Positions 16,962 through 24,737 of a DNA stretch of 64,000 nt are shown one piece after another. Positions within the stretch are counted from its first letter, which is position 1; each line of letters starts with the position of its first letter. The notes under the pieces were generated by a model that ran no database searches, had not been told where the DNA came from, and saw only the letters and a program-made list of their open reading frames with translations. This DNA comes from Campylobacterales bacterium. GTDB lineage: Bacteria; Campylobacterota; Campylobacteria; Campylobacterales; Sulfurimonadaceae. A program made the position numbers and the translations under genes. The stretch is taken from assembly GCA_026390165.1 (NCBI GenBank), contig JAPLGM010000018.1:124001-188000 (forward strand), given 5' to 3'.

Positions 16962-17084
16962 CTAGTTTCCTTGATTTTGAACTGTTAAGTTTTTCTGAAC
17001 AGTTGGATTTAAAAGCTCTGTAAAATCCTTATCTAGCATCACTTGAAGCCCTAGGATGGTGTCGGTGATAGTTAAGTCGTTCAT
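16962..17084 (-). CDS. Small ORF coupled to the TIR gene
   Basis: 40 residues starting MNDLTITDTILGLQVMLDK. Its ATG overlaps the TIR stop (ATGA) and it ends 4 bp before the rhuM start, so it fits exactly between two genes of the same operon. There is no recognisable domain. It may be a small operon component, a leader for rhuM translation, or the stub of a deleted gene. The tight spacing is the only support for it being translated. Confidence 0.45.
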   Translation of the reverse strand: MNDLTITDTILGLQVMLDKDFTELLNPTVQKNLTVQNQGN

Positions 17085-18022
17085 CTATTAATCTCCAATT
17101 TATACCCACAAGCTTTTAATTCTTTCATCAACTCATTTTTCCAACCACCAAAAGCGTCCAATGGAGTATAAACAACACCACTAATATCACTGGGGGTTTC
17201 AATATCACCTTTTACTAATGCACATACATTTTTTCGCCCAATCTTAGCCATCAGATACCCATGTTCAAATACAACATTTTGTCTAGCTCTATTCTTTGGA
17301 TGTACTTTTGTTTCTAAAATACCTCTACCTAAATCACATGGAGTGTATAAAACAACTGCAAAACTTGCTTCATCAGAATAATATTCAATCTTTTCAATGA
17401 TAGTCATGCTCCTGCTTGCTTGTTCATGCAGTATGATAGTTTGCAATCCAATACTTTCAATAAATCGGGCTACTTCTTGTTTTATCTCATTGTCATGCCC
17501 GTGTACGATAAATACTTTACTTTTTTTTATTTGCATATTTGTCTCTTGAATGTCTTGATTTTGATTTGTATGAGAAGTTGTTTTTGCCGTATCAGATAAA
17601 TGTGATAACTTAAAAACAGGCTTGATTTCGATGATGTTTATTTTTTCAAATTCGGCAGGTATAGTGCTACCTCCACTGCTCGATAAAAACTTTTCACAAA
17701 CATTTATAACTTTCAAATATGTAGTATCTACTTCAAATTTATATTGCGTATCTTCTAATGACTTTTCTAGTTTTCGGTACAAATCTATCATGGAGATCAA
17801 TTCCCTACTCGCATCAGCATTATAGTTATGATTAACGGTGAGCTTGTCATTTAAAAATTGAAATAACCTATTATATGAATAGTGCAAGTACGCAAAAAGA
17901 TAAGCTAAATCATCGCTCGGAATCGTAGAATAGAATGGTAAAAACTTATTAATGTTTTCTGCATAAGTAGATGGAATCTCATTGCATTTATTATTTAAAA
18001 ATATTTTGACAAACTCTTCCAT
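17081..18022 (-). CDS. TIR-like effector protein (CAP12/PCTIR type, DUF-PF10137 family)
   Basis: 313 residues from ATG 18022. GTG 18025 is an alternative. The C-terminal domain from about residue 168 begins KSKVFIVHGHDNEIKQEV and contains SRSMTIIEKIEYYSD, with E210 as the likely NADase catalytic Glu. It continues with FAVVLYTPCDLG, ARQNVVFEHGYLMAKIGR and VCALVKGDIETPSDISG. This is the bacterial TIR-like domain used in anti-phage NAD depletion. The N-terminal ~165 residues are helical and not recognised, and could be the sensor. The original stop of the methylase remnant overlaps this ATG, so the two were one operon. Confidence 0.8.
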   Translation of the reverse strand: MEEFVKIFLNNKCNEIPSTYAENINKFLPFYSTIPSDDLAYLFAYLHYSYNRLFQFLNDKLTVNHNYNADASRELISMIDLYRKLEKSLEDTQYKFEVDTTYLKVINVCEKFLSSSGGSTIPAEFEKINIIEIKPVFKLSHLSDTAKTTSHTNQNQDIQETNMQIKKSKVFIVHGHDNEIKQEVARFIESIGLQTIILHEQASRSMTIIEKIEYYSDEASFAVVLYTPCDLGRGILETKVHPKNRARQNVVFEHGYLMAKIGRKNVCALVKGDIETPSDISGVVYTPLDAFGGWKNELMKELKACGYKLEINR

Positions 18023-18359
18023 CACTTCCCCTTTTTCGCCGTCATTTCTTCATAGAGTTTAAACAGTTACTCCAACCGTTCCTCATCACTCTCAAACAAC
18101 AACGCTCTATCGCCAAATCGAGTTGATGATGTACGTTTTTAAGATCGACAGGCATTTTATCAGGATTATAAAGTTGTGCTAATATTTTTCGGGAGTGTTG
18201 CTTACACTTGGACTCCAAGAGATTCAAATCTCCTTTTTCCAAACGTGCGAGAGTAGATTTCGGAAATCCGTAGGCGAGCAAAAGGTCAAAAGCAAAAGTT
18301 TGTGCGGAAAAAAAATTTATAAGTTCTTGTAAGTTTGTTTCGATTTGTGCGATAGTCAT
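18022..18359 (-). pseudogene. Remnant of a type IIG-like class I DNA methyltransferase (both ends kept, middle lost)
   Basis: The N-terminal ~40 residues (MTIAQIETNLQELINFF, FDLLLAYGFPKSTLARL) match the start of large Eco57I/type IIG-like DNA methylase-nucleases. The next stretch (KILAQLYNPDKMPVDLKN, HHQLDLAIERC) matches their extreme C terminus. Several hundred intervening residues, including all catalytic motifs, are absent. After ERC the frame shifts. The correct frame continues as ESDEERLE, a TAA at 18067-18069 (expected Tyr), LFKLYEEMTAKKGK and a TGA that overlaps the TIR ATG. A weak upstream ATG at 18395 is less likely than 18359. A 117-residue ORF remains but cannot be an active enzyme. 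Confidence 0.75.
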
Positions 18360-18477
18360 AAATGATCCGTTCGAAAGTTTATTGATTATAGCCAATTACT
18401 TCTTAGAGATATAAAATCACACTGCTTGTTTTATTCAACAATTTTAACACGTAAAATCAAAGTGAAGAAAACCATAC

Positions 18478-18489
18478 CACCCGAAGGTG
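18478..18489 (-). terminator. Possible terminator after yebC
   Basis: On the minus strand CACC-TTCG-GGTG forms a short stem with a stable UUCG loop just after the yebC stop, followed by a weak T-rich stretch. The stem is only 4 bp, so termination may be partial. Confidence 0.4.
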
Positions 18490-18496
18490 ATAAGAG

Positions 18497-19204
18497 TTAC
18501 CCAATATTCGTATAAACGGCTTGAACGTCCTCATCTTCTTCAAGTTTATCAATGAGTTTTTCAATATCAACCATCTGTTCATCCGTAAACTCAACAGGGC
18601 TATTGGCAATACGCTCCAACGCCGCCTTTGTTAGCTCAAAGCCCATCTCTTCAAGAGCATGGGAAAGTTCACCAAACGCCGTATAGTCACCATATACCGT
18701 CACTTCCCCATCCTCTTCCTCAATCGACTCTAATCCTGCATCAATAAGGGAAAGTTCAAGCTCATCCAACTCCATATCAGGCTTTTTAAAACTAAATACC
18801 GCTTTACGACTAAACATAAATTCTAAAGCACCATTGTTAAGGGTTTCACCCTTGCCTCGTCCAAAACAGGTGCGGACATTAGAGATAGTACGCGCATTGT
18901 TGTCGGTCGTACACTCAACAAAAAGCAATGCACCATGAGGAGCTTTCCCCTCAATGTTCATCTCAAACATCGTTGTCACATCTTTGCCACTGGCACGCTT
19001 GATCGCTGCGTCAATATTATCTTTGGGCATGTTTTGCGCTTTTGCCGTCATAATGGCACTTCGCAGTTTAGGGTTCATATCGGGATCTTCCCCCCCCTCT
19101 TTCGCCGCCATTGTAATCATTTTACCGAGTTTTGGAAATATTCTCGACATATTTCCCCAACGCTTCATTTTTGCCGCTTTACGATATTCAAACGCTCTTC
19201 CCAT
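18497..19204 (-). CDS. yebC: YebC/PmpR family protein
   Basis: 235 residues, normal for the family. The start [20 protein letters not shown] and the block [26 protein letters not shown] are diagnostic. Members are described as transcriptional regulators, and more recently as translation factors that relieve ribosome stalling at proline runs. The acidic C-terminal half ([32 protein letters not shown]) is intact. It is a housekeeping gene sitting in an otherwise accessory block and has its own promoter. Confidence 0.93.
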   Translation of the reverse strand: MGRAFEYRKAAKMKRWGNMSRIFPKLGKMITMAAKEGGEDPDMNPKLRSAIMTAKAQNMPKDNIDAAIKRASGKDVTTMFEMNIEGKAPHGALLFVECTTDNNARTISNVRTCFGRGKGETLNNGALEFMFSRKAVFSFKKPDMELDELELSLIDAGLESIEEEDGEVTVYGDYTAFGELSHALEEMGFELTKAALERIANSPVEFTDEQMVDIEKLIDKLEEDEDVQAVYTNIG

Positions 19205-19243
19205 AAATTATGCCCCTTAAATTAAACTTTAAAAATTGGTAGA

Positions 19244-19249
19244 ATTATA
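19244..19249 (-). promoter_or_regulatory. -10 element of yebC
   Basis: TATAAT on the minus strand, 40 nt upstream of the yebC ATG, in a 58-bp AT-rich gap. No -35 is evident, as is usual in this phylum. Confidence 0.45.
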
Positions 19250-19262
19250 ATAATAAAAACCT

Positions 19263-19985
19263 TTAATCGTCAATAATCGCAATATCACTTTGGATAGGAT
19301 TAAAGAGGAGAGAACGGTTATCCATACGGTATTGATAATAAAACGTATTGGTTTTCAGACTGCGTAACACTGCTGTATTGTAATAATGGGCATTCGAACA
19401 TCGTCCCAAATACAAGAAAGTAAAGAGAAGTTTAACACGCGGATCTTCGAAAATTTCATGCGGTTGTGTCAAAAAGGTAAAGCCGAATTTTTTGAGATTC
19501 ACAAGGTCAAAAATATAATAGAGGAAATCTTCAAACTTTGTATAAAAACCATTAAGACTGGCAATATCTTGGAAAAAATAGTAATAATTTTCTAAAAGTT
19601 CTTGTTTTTGAATCACCTGAGAAAGTTTGCTTTTAACGCTTCGTTTACTTGCAAAATAGCTAGGATTAACCGCCATATAGATATTACGACGCTCTTGGAT
19701 AGCCTCATTAAGAGCCGTCTCAAAAGCTTCCGTCTCTTCAAAACGGAGATAAAAAAACGTATCCGAATCTTTAAATTTTTCTTCGATCTGCTCTACTGAC
19801 GGATCTGAAAAATCCAAATAAAGGGTCGGAATACCATTCGCCATAACATAATGACGAATTTTATTCGCCAAATGGGTTTTTCCCGATCCTTCCTCCCCTA
19901 AGATGAGGGTATTTTGATAAAGAGTACGCTCTTTGAGTTCAAGCACTGCAATGCTGTTTTTAAATATACCGATTCTTTGTTTCAT
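19263..19985 (-). CDS. P-loop ATPase of unknown role
   Basis: 240 residues. Walker A is GEEGSGKTHLANKI at about 30-43 and a possible Walker B is TLYLDFSD near residue 55. The middle is rich in aromatic residues (YYYFFQD, FEDFLYYIFDLVNL) and the C terminus ends in SDIAIIDD. It resembles small AAA/DUF87-like ATP-binding proteins, but I do not recognise the family. No nuclease or partner domain is fused. It lies between yebC and yaeQ on the same strand with a 58-bp gap on each side, so it may be a single-gene unit. Confidence 0.6.
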   Translation of the reverse strand: MKQRIGIFKNSIAVLELKERTLYQNTLILGEEGSGKTHLANKIRHYVMANGIPTLYLDFSDPSVEQIEEKFKDSDTFFYLRFEETEAFETALNEAIQERRNIYMAVNPSYFASKRSVKSKLSQVIQKQELLENYYYFFQDIASLNGFYTKFEDFLYYIFDLVNLKKFGFTFLTQPHEIFEDPRVKLLFTFLYLGRCSNAHYYNTAVLRSLKTNTFYYQYRMDNRSLLFNPIQSDIAIIDD

Positions 19986-20043
19986 GTTACTATCCCATTG
20001 ACGATAAAAGTTAATAAGGTAAGTATAGCCAATACAAACGGAT

Positions 20044-20574
20044 TTAAAGATAAAAAGGGGTTTGGGTTACACTCACATCCCCCTTTTGGCTGTGAAAACT
20101 AAGTTCACCGTCACAAATGGTGCATTGCAACCGCATCGACCGCTCACACAGCTGTTCAATCCCCTCCGCATTGAGATGAATACACGTGAGATTTTTAAAT
20201 CGTGCGAACGTTGATGCGTACTGTTTCCACCATGCCGTAGCACTTTTGAGATTGTAGGTATAGACGATCACCTGCTCACTTCGCCCGCACGCTTTTCGTA
20301 ACCGTTTCTCATCCACCTGTCCCAAATCGATCCACAGCTCTATCTCACTGCCGTAGTTCTTCTCCCAAAGTTGTGGCTCATCCTCTCCCCCTACCCCTTT
20401 GCTAATCACCAGTCGATCGGTTGCATTGAGAACAAACGCCGCCAGACGAATCATTAAGCGTAAATCTGTTTCGGAGGGGTGTTGTGCTATCGTGATCTCA
20501 TGGGTCTCATAGTAGTTACGATCCATATCCGAGATACTAAGTTGTACTTTGTAGATTGTTGAACCTGTTGCCAT
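20044..20574 (-). CDS. yaeQ: YaeQ family protein
   Basis: 176 residues, the typical length. Recognisable by KVQLSISDMDRNYYETHEIT at the N terminus, HPSETDLRLMIRLAAF and PQLWEKNYGSEIELWIDLGQ. YaeQ proteins have a fold related to PD-(D/E)XK nucleases and no settled function; early links to RfaH suppression are weak. It is a single-copy gene that ends 12 bp downstream of the HEPN gene and may be co-transcribed with the HEPN/MNT pair. Confidence 0.85.
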   Translation of the reverse strand: MATGSTIYKVQLSISDMDRNYYETHEITIAQHPSETDLRLMIRLAAFVLNATDRLVISKGVGGEDEPQLWEKNYGSEIELWIDLGQVDEKRLRKACGRSEQVIVYTYNLKSATAWWKQYASTFARFKNLTCIHLNAEGIEQLCERSMRLQCTICDGELSFHSQKGDVSVTQTPFYL

Positions 20575-20585
20575 TTAATGATTCC

Positions 20586-20984
20586 TTATTTGTCGATCGT
20601 TAGTTTTACAAGATTTGAGAATTCATCTAAAATTTTGATATATTTTCCAACATCATCTAAATCATCATGAATAATCGCATATCTCCCCTCAACCGCATAA
20701 TCACTCAAAGGGATAAGTTCTTCTATTTCTGTAATCGTCACAATACCACATGAATTGAGAGCATCTACCAATGTTTCAATGCTATGCGTCTTAGTGAAAT
20801 GGTGCTCATTAAAGGCGAGTAATGATTTTAAAAGTTTCTCAGCACACTGTTGAAGATGAAACATAATCACCTCTAAATCAAGTTCATTGTCCCCTTTTTC
20901 AAAATCATCCAATAAAATTTTTGCGACTCGTAAATCTGTTTTTGCTTTTTTATATAAAACCACATATTGCTTTACAAACTCCAC
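20586..20984 (-). CDS. HEPN domain protein (putative toxin of a HEPN/MNT pair)
   Basis: 132 residues. The helical HEPN core has FHLQQCAEKLLKSLLAF and the basic/His motif RYAIIHDD (R101, H106). The Arg-x4-His spacing fits the RNase motif of HEPN toxins, but the following Tyr of the HepT type (RX4HXY) is replaced by Asp, so catalytic activity is uncertain. It overlaps the nucleotidyltransferase gene upstream by 13 bp, the standard arrangement in which MNT neutralises HEPN, for example by AMPylation. Confidence 0.8.
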   Translation of the reverse strand: MEFVKQYVVLYKKAKTDLRVAKILLDDFEKGDNELDLEVIMFHLQQCAEKLLKSLLAFNEHHFTKTHSIETLVDALNSCGIVTITEIEELIPLSDYAVEGRYAIIHDDLDDVGKYIKILDEFSNLVKLTIDK

Positions 20985-21283
20985 AGCACAATCCCCTTAT
21001 CTTCGATGTCTTTATAAACGGAACCATACTCATTTTTATAAAAATTATACTCATCCAGCTTCGGAACTAAAATATCTTTGGGAAGTTTTATCTCTTTAAG
21101 CAATTCTCTGATTTTGGCTTTTTCTGCCCATTTACTCACATACTCTTTTTCAACCACACATATATCCAAATCACTCTCTGCATCAGGTGACCCATACGCA
21201 AACGATCCGAATACAATGATTTTTTCAGGGTTTAGCGGTTTGAGTTGATTGATGATTTCGTTTTTTAGTTTTTCGGATAGCAT
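20972..21283 (-). CDS. MNT-type minimal nucleotidyltransferase (antitoxin of the pair)
   Basis: 103 residues. The nucleotidyltransferase signature IIVFGSFAYGSPDAESDLDICVV is split as GSFAYG plus DLD, giving the two metal-binding Asp residues (D38, D40). Small proteins of this kind antagonise a HEPN toxin encoded next to them. It is the first gene of the pair and overlaps the HEPN gene. The ATG has GGAG about 6 nt upstream. Confidence 0.82.
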   Translation of the reverse strand: MLSEKLKNEIINQLKPLNPEKIIVFGSFAYGSPDAESDLDICVVEKEYVSKWAEKAKIRELLKEIKLPKDILVPKLDEYNFYKNEYGSVYKDIEDKGIVLWSL

Positions 21284-21353
21284 TACGTGGCTCCTTTTTT
21301 TAATTTCGCTAATTCACCGTTATGTAAATAATCTTATCCTTCAAAAACGAAAG

Positions 21354-22442
21354 CTATTCTTCTATTGAATTTTGGATTGCAAGCCAAGCGTCTAATTGCT
21401 TTTTCAAATCTGAGTATAGTAAAGATTTAAATTTCTCTTGATCAGACAAATATATTGCATACCTTACTTGTGTCAAAAAAGAAGGTTTTAATCTATTGGA
21501 TTCAACATATGTCTTAACTATTGGAAGATTATCTTTAAGTGCTTGTAATGCTATAGTAAATGTATATTTACCATCATTTTCCAAAATGTCGTCAAGTAAC
21601 GATTCCACTGCCCAGCTTTTATATACATCATCAAAAAATTCAGTTAACAATGCAACAAATGAAAAAATGTCAAGCTTTATTCTTTCTTGAGATTCAATCA
21701 CTATTTTACATTCGCTAGTAGATGTTTCTTGACTCTTTTGTGCAACAGAGCTACTTATTTGATTTGCTTTATTTTGCAATTCTTTTGAAACATTATCAAT
21801 ACTCTCAAATTCGGTATCAGCAATTTCAAATAACGCTGCCAAACGATTAATTCTACGTCCCAGTTCTTTTGGTATATGTTTTTTATATTTAATTTGGTGA
21901 TCTAATTCACTCCATGCATTCTGAATAATAGTTCTAATCTGAATTTCAAACCGTAAATCTTTATAAGCAGAATACTCGGATAAGTCTGATCTTATTTTGT
22001 TTAGTTTTAAATCAAGATGTAACCCTTTGTAGCCAAAAGCATTATCATTTTCTAACAGTTCCTTTGTTTTGTCTGTCTTATCAATGATTTCAAATTCCGG
22101 TTCAAGAAGCTCCGCAATTTGTTGGATTTCAGACTCATACATACAAACAATACGTACACCAATTAAATCTGTTAATAAATCAGTTATATTTTTATCGGAA
22201 TAATTTTGAATAATTTTCGTGTATTTTCTATCAATTTTATCAATGCAACTTGTTTTATCTTTTATACGATAAACAACATTTGATTTTTCAAATTTTTGAC
22301 CAATAAGGTTGACAACAAGATTCTTTAATGTTTTGGCGGATTTGATATAAAAATCTTTCTTTAGCTCATATTCTTTTTCAAAAGCATCAATTTTTTCTGT
22401 AACATTAATTTCACCAATCTCTTCAATCATTTTTTCCTCCAA
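21354..22442 (-). CDS. RelA/SpoT synthetase-domain protein
   Basis: 362 residues. The nucleotidyltransferase core spans about 55-215, with YRIKDKTSCIDKI, LTDLIGVRIVCMYES, FGYKGLHLDLKL and FEIQIRTIIQNAWSELDHQI, the standard (p)ppGpp synthetase motifs. The C-terminal ~150 residues are helical and unrecognised. There is no HD hydrolase and no TGS/ACT region, so it is neither a housekeeping Rel nor a simple small alarmone synthetase. Its place among toxin-antitoxin and defence genes raises the possibility of a CapRel-like toxic nucleotide transferase. In-frame ATGs near 22430 leave the exact start open. Confidence 0.75.
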   Translation of the reverse strand: MEEKMIEEIGEINVTEKIDAFEKEYELKKDFYIKSAKTLKNLVVNLIGQKFEKSNVVYRIKDKTSCIDKIDRKYTKIIQNYSDKNITDLLTDLIGVRIVCMYESEIQQIAELLEPEFEIIDKTDKTKELLENDNAFGYKGLHLDLKLNKIRSDLSEYSAYKDLRFEIQIRTIIQNAWSELDHQIKYKKHIPKELGRRINRLAALFEIADTEFESIDNVSKELQNKANQISSSVAQKSQETSTSECKIVIESQERIKLDIFSFVALLTEFFDDVYKSWAVESLLDDILENDGKYTFTIALQALKDNLPIVKTYVESNRLKPSFLTQVRYAIYLSDQEKFKSLLYSDLKKQLDAWLAIQNSIEE

Positions 22443-22507
22443 ATATCATTTTTAATACGTTTGTAATCCAAACTTCAAAAGCATTTTCGAAAATACCTCA
22501 TCAAACT

Positions 22508-22513
22508 ATTATA
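22508..22513 (-). promoter_or_regulatory. -10 element of the RelA/SpoT-domain gene
   Basis: Minus-strand TATAAT within GTTATAATAG, about 66 nt upstream of the start. The rest of the 151-bp gap (22443-22593) shows no other feature. Confidence 0.4.
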
Positions 22514-22593
22514 ACAAAGATATTCCTTTAGAGAAATTGAATTTTAAAGAGTGTAACTTCCCACCTAAGCAGGAATAAAATTGGAGAAAAAAA

Positions 22594-22929
22594 TCAACAC
22601 ATCCCACCAAGCATCGAGTCTAACCGCTCAGCATCATTTTTCGATAACGTACCCAACCGTGTCAAAATCACATCTTTTTCAATAGTTGCAATTGATGATT
22701 TAAAAATCGAAGGCTTTAATAGTCCTGCTTCTTTCCAATCATACACATAAGCTTCCATGGATAATTTATTTTCTGTTTGACTCGAAATTGCCAAAATGAG
22801 TAAGCTGTTTCGAGAAGTTTGATTGTAAGTTGGAGAGGAGATGATTACAGCTGGACGCGCTTTGTACTTGAGACTACTGGCAAAAGGAAATTTGACGACG
22901 ACAACATCATACTTTGAGAAATCGGTCAT
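22594..22929 (-). CDS. MazF/PemK-type endoribonuclease toxin
   Basis: 111 residues. The CcdB/PemK fold signature VVVVKFPF...KYKARPAVIISSPTYN is at the N terminus, followed by RNSLLILAISSQ and a C-terminal ATIEKDVILTRLGTLS. Such toxins cut mRNA. The start ATG 22929 (TDFSKYDVVV) is preferred to an upstream ATG at 22959 that would extend it into the antitoxin gene. It overlaps the upstream small gene by 23 bp, the normal antitoxin-first arrangement. Confidence 0.83.
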   Translation of the reverse strand: MTDFSKYDVVVVKFPFASSLKYKARPAVIISSPTYNQTSRNSLLILAISSQTENKLSMEAYVYDWKEAGLLKPSIFKSSIATIEKDVILTRLGTLSKNDAERLDSMLGGMC

Positions 22930-23110
22930 ACACACTGTCCTCTGTATTATCCCATACATTATTCAGGCTTTTTTCAGAAAGTTTACCAAATTCCTTTGTG
23001 ATCTCTTCTTTAGAAACTACTTCCAAACCATCATTTTTGAAATGGTCTAACAGCCATAAAACTTTCTCAAATATTTGCGGGTTTTGAAAATTGATTGTTA
23101 ATGATTGCAT
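22907..23110 (-). CDS. Antitoxin partner of the MazF-type toxin
   Basis: 67 residues starting MQSLTINFQNPQIFEKVLWLL, with an acidic C terminus (VVSKEEITKEFGKLSEKS...WDNTEDSVYDRFL). Small, acidic and directly upstream of the toxin with a 23-bp overlap, it is the presumed antitoxin. The N terminus could form a ribbon-type dimer that binds its own promoter. I identify it mainly by position, because the sequence family is not one I recognise with certainty. Confidence 0.7.
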   Translation of the reverse strand: MQSLTINFQNPQIFEKVLWLLDHFKNDGLEVVSKEEITKEFGKLSEKSLNNVWDNTEDSVYDRFLKV

Positions 23111-23214
23111 TTTACCACTCCTGCATCGATGAAGTATTATAACACGTTGAGGGCGAATTGTTATTATTAGGAATGCAATACAACATGAAGTTTCCCGCTA
23201 GTTAGTAATTGTTC

Positions 23215-24552
23215 TCAGATTGATTTGAGGTAATCCTCTTTAGTCATCACTAAAAAATGCTCTTTTTTATCATGTTTGATAATTTTTGATTTTTGTTTGA
23301 GGGCTTGTTCTACTTTTTCTTTGTCAACTTTGTTTTGCCATTTGCACTCGATAAAGCAGATATTCTCGTCATCCATTGCCACAATATCTATCTCTTCTTG
23401 ATTATTCCACCAACGCCCTACACGCTTAGGTACAAACGATAAATATTTCAAAGGTTCCTGCAAAATCTCTTCTTGACAATAATCTTCATACGCAAACGAG
23501 ACAAACCGATCATTGAAATTCATTTTGATCTCATCAATCACCGTTTGTGTTTGCCCTAGCTCCAAGTAACTCATATTTTTATAGACATAATAGAACCAAA
23601 AATTCAAAAACTTGTCTTTTATCCGATAGCGTCCAAGTTTGCTTTTGAGTGGATTGGTTTCGGTGATGGGAACCTCTTTTTGAACGATGTCCAGTTCGAT
23701 CAGCTTTGCGAGATACCTTGGTAAATGAGAGGAGTGAAGCCCAAGACTTGAGGAGATGTCCCCTACTTTGGTGTTCCCCTTAGAGATGCTCTCTAATATG
23801 GCAAAATAGCTCCCTACATCATTGATCTCTTGTTTGAGTAAAAACATCCCCTCACTGTAGAGATAAGAGTTTTTGTTGAGAATATACTCTTCGATGTTTG
23901 CTAAAAGCGATTTGCTTTGATCAACCATCTGCAAGTATTTTGGAATCGTACCGAAAGAGGCATATAGCTCCATCAACTCAAGTTTTCCAAGACGCGGAAC
24001 GAAATCGGTTAAATATCGGAAGCGAACTGATTTGAGATGAATATTCGTCGTTCTGCGACCATACAAAGGGGCGTTATACGCCAACACTTCCGAGTGCATC
24101 ATTGAGAGGACTGAACCGCACAAAATGAGATGGATATTTGCACGGCTTAGATACAAATCCCAAACACGCTGTAGCTTAGAAGAAAAGGCGTTATCGAGAT
24201 GACAGAGATTTTGATATTCATCGATCGTAACAACGAGTTTAGAGGAGAGTTTTAAATTGGCTAAAAACTCAAATGCCTCTTCAAAGTTCTCAAATTTGAT
24301 ATTTTTTGCATACGATAAATCAGAGAGTTTAGTCAGTTCTTTGGTGAAGTTTTCCAGCTGAAGAGATAAGTTTCCCTCAGTAGCATAGAGATAGATGTGA
24401 GGCTTGTTCTCTATGTATTTTGAGATAAGTGCCGTCTTTCCGACACGGCGTCTGCCGTAGATGACACTAAAAGCACTATGGGCGCTTGCGTATTCGGATT
24501 CGAGGACACGTAGTTCTTCGGTTCGGTTGATAAACATTATGTTGTCTTTCAT
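23215..24552 (-). CDS. AAA ATPase with C-terminal DUF234/nuclease-like domain
   Basis: About 445 residues from ATG 24552; ATG 24537 is the alternative. Walker A YGRRRVGKTALI, Walker B LVVTIDEYQNL and HLILCGSVLSMM define the ATPase_2/archaeal-type module. A winged-helix region (VGDISSSLGLHSSHLPRYLAKL) follows. The C-terminal DUF234 part carries QEEIDIVAMDD...CFIECKWQNK, a PD-(D/E)XK nuclease-like motif. These proteins are abundant in mobile and accessory regions and their role is unknown. A perfect inverted repeat overlaps the start and probable -10, suggesting self-repression. Confidence 0.78.
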   Translation of the reverse strand: MKDNIMFINRTEELRVLESEYASAHSAFSVIYGRRRVGKTALISKYIENKPHIYLYATEGNLSLQLENFTKELTKLSDLSYAKNIKFENFEEAFEFLANLKLSSKLVVTIDEYQNLCHLDNAFSSKLQRVWDLYLSRANIHLILCGSVLSMMHSEVLAYNAPLYGRRTTNIHLKSVRFRYLTDFVPRLGKLELMELYASFGTIPKYLQMVDQSKSLLANIEEYILNKNSYLYSEGMFLLKQEINDVGSYFAILESISKGNTKVGDISSSLGLHSSHLPRYLAKLIELDIVQKEVPITETNPLKSKLGRYRIKDKFLNFWFYYVYKNMSYLELGQTQTVIDEIKMNFNDRFVSFAYEDYCQEEILQEPLKYLSFVPKRVGRWWNNQEEIDIVAMDDENICFIECKWQNKVDKEKVEQALKQKSKIIKHDKKEHFLVMTKEDYLKSI

Positions 24553-24570
24553 TATGATATTTATCATAAT
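24551..24570. repeat. Perfect 9-bp inverted repeat at the start of the DUF234 ATPase gene
   Basis: ATTATGATA (24551-24559), 2-bp spacer, TATCATAAT (24562-24570). It lies over the ATPase gene's start codons and just downstream of an AT-rich -10-like stretch on the minus strand. It resembles operators of small dimeric or Fur/PerR-type repressors, but the regulator is not evident. Confidence 0.55.
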
Positions 24571-24700
24571 AATACAACAATAATTAAATAAATCTTAAAG
24601 TAGTTCTCCGCGTAAAAAGAAAAACGAAATTGTAGAACTGCTCAAAGTACCGTAATTATGGGTTGTAAAACTCTCTTTTTTGCGATTACCAATTTAAGTG

Positions 24701-24730
24701 TATAATAGTTTTATGCTATTTTTGAAGAGG
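24701..24730 (+). promoter_or_regulatory. Promoter and ribosome site of sufCB
   Basis: TATAAT at 24701-24706, then GAAGAGG at 24724-24730, 7 nt before the ATG. The 5' leader would be about 25 nt. No -35 is apparent. The upstream part of the 170-bp divergent gap shows only the inverted repeat that belongs to the ATPase gene. Confidence 0.6.
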
Positions 24731-24737
24731 TATTGTC

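Noticed and set aside
18042..18395. Intact 117-residue small protein gene
   Set aside because: The sequence consists of the N- and C-terminal ends of a large methylase followed by a frame shift, with the correct frame continuing to the TIR start, so a remnant explains it better.
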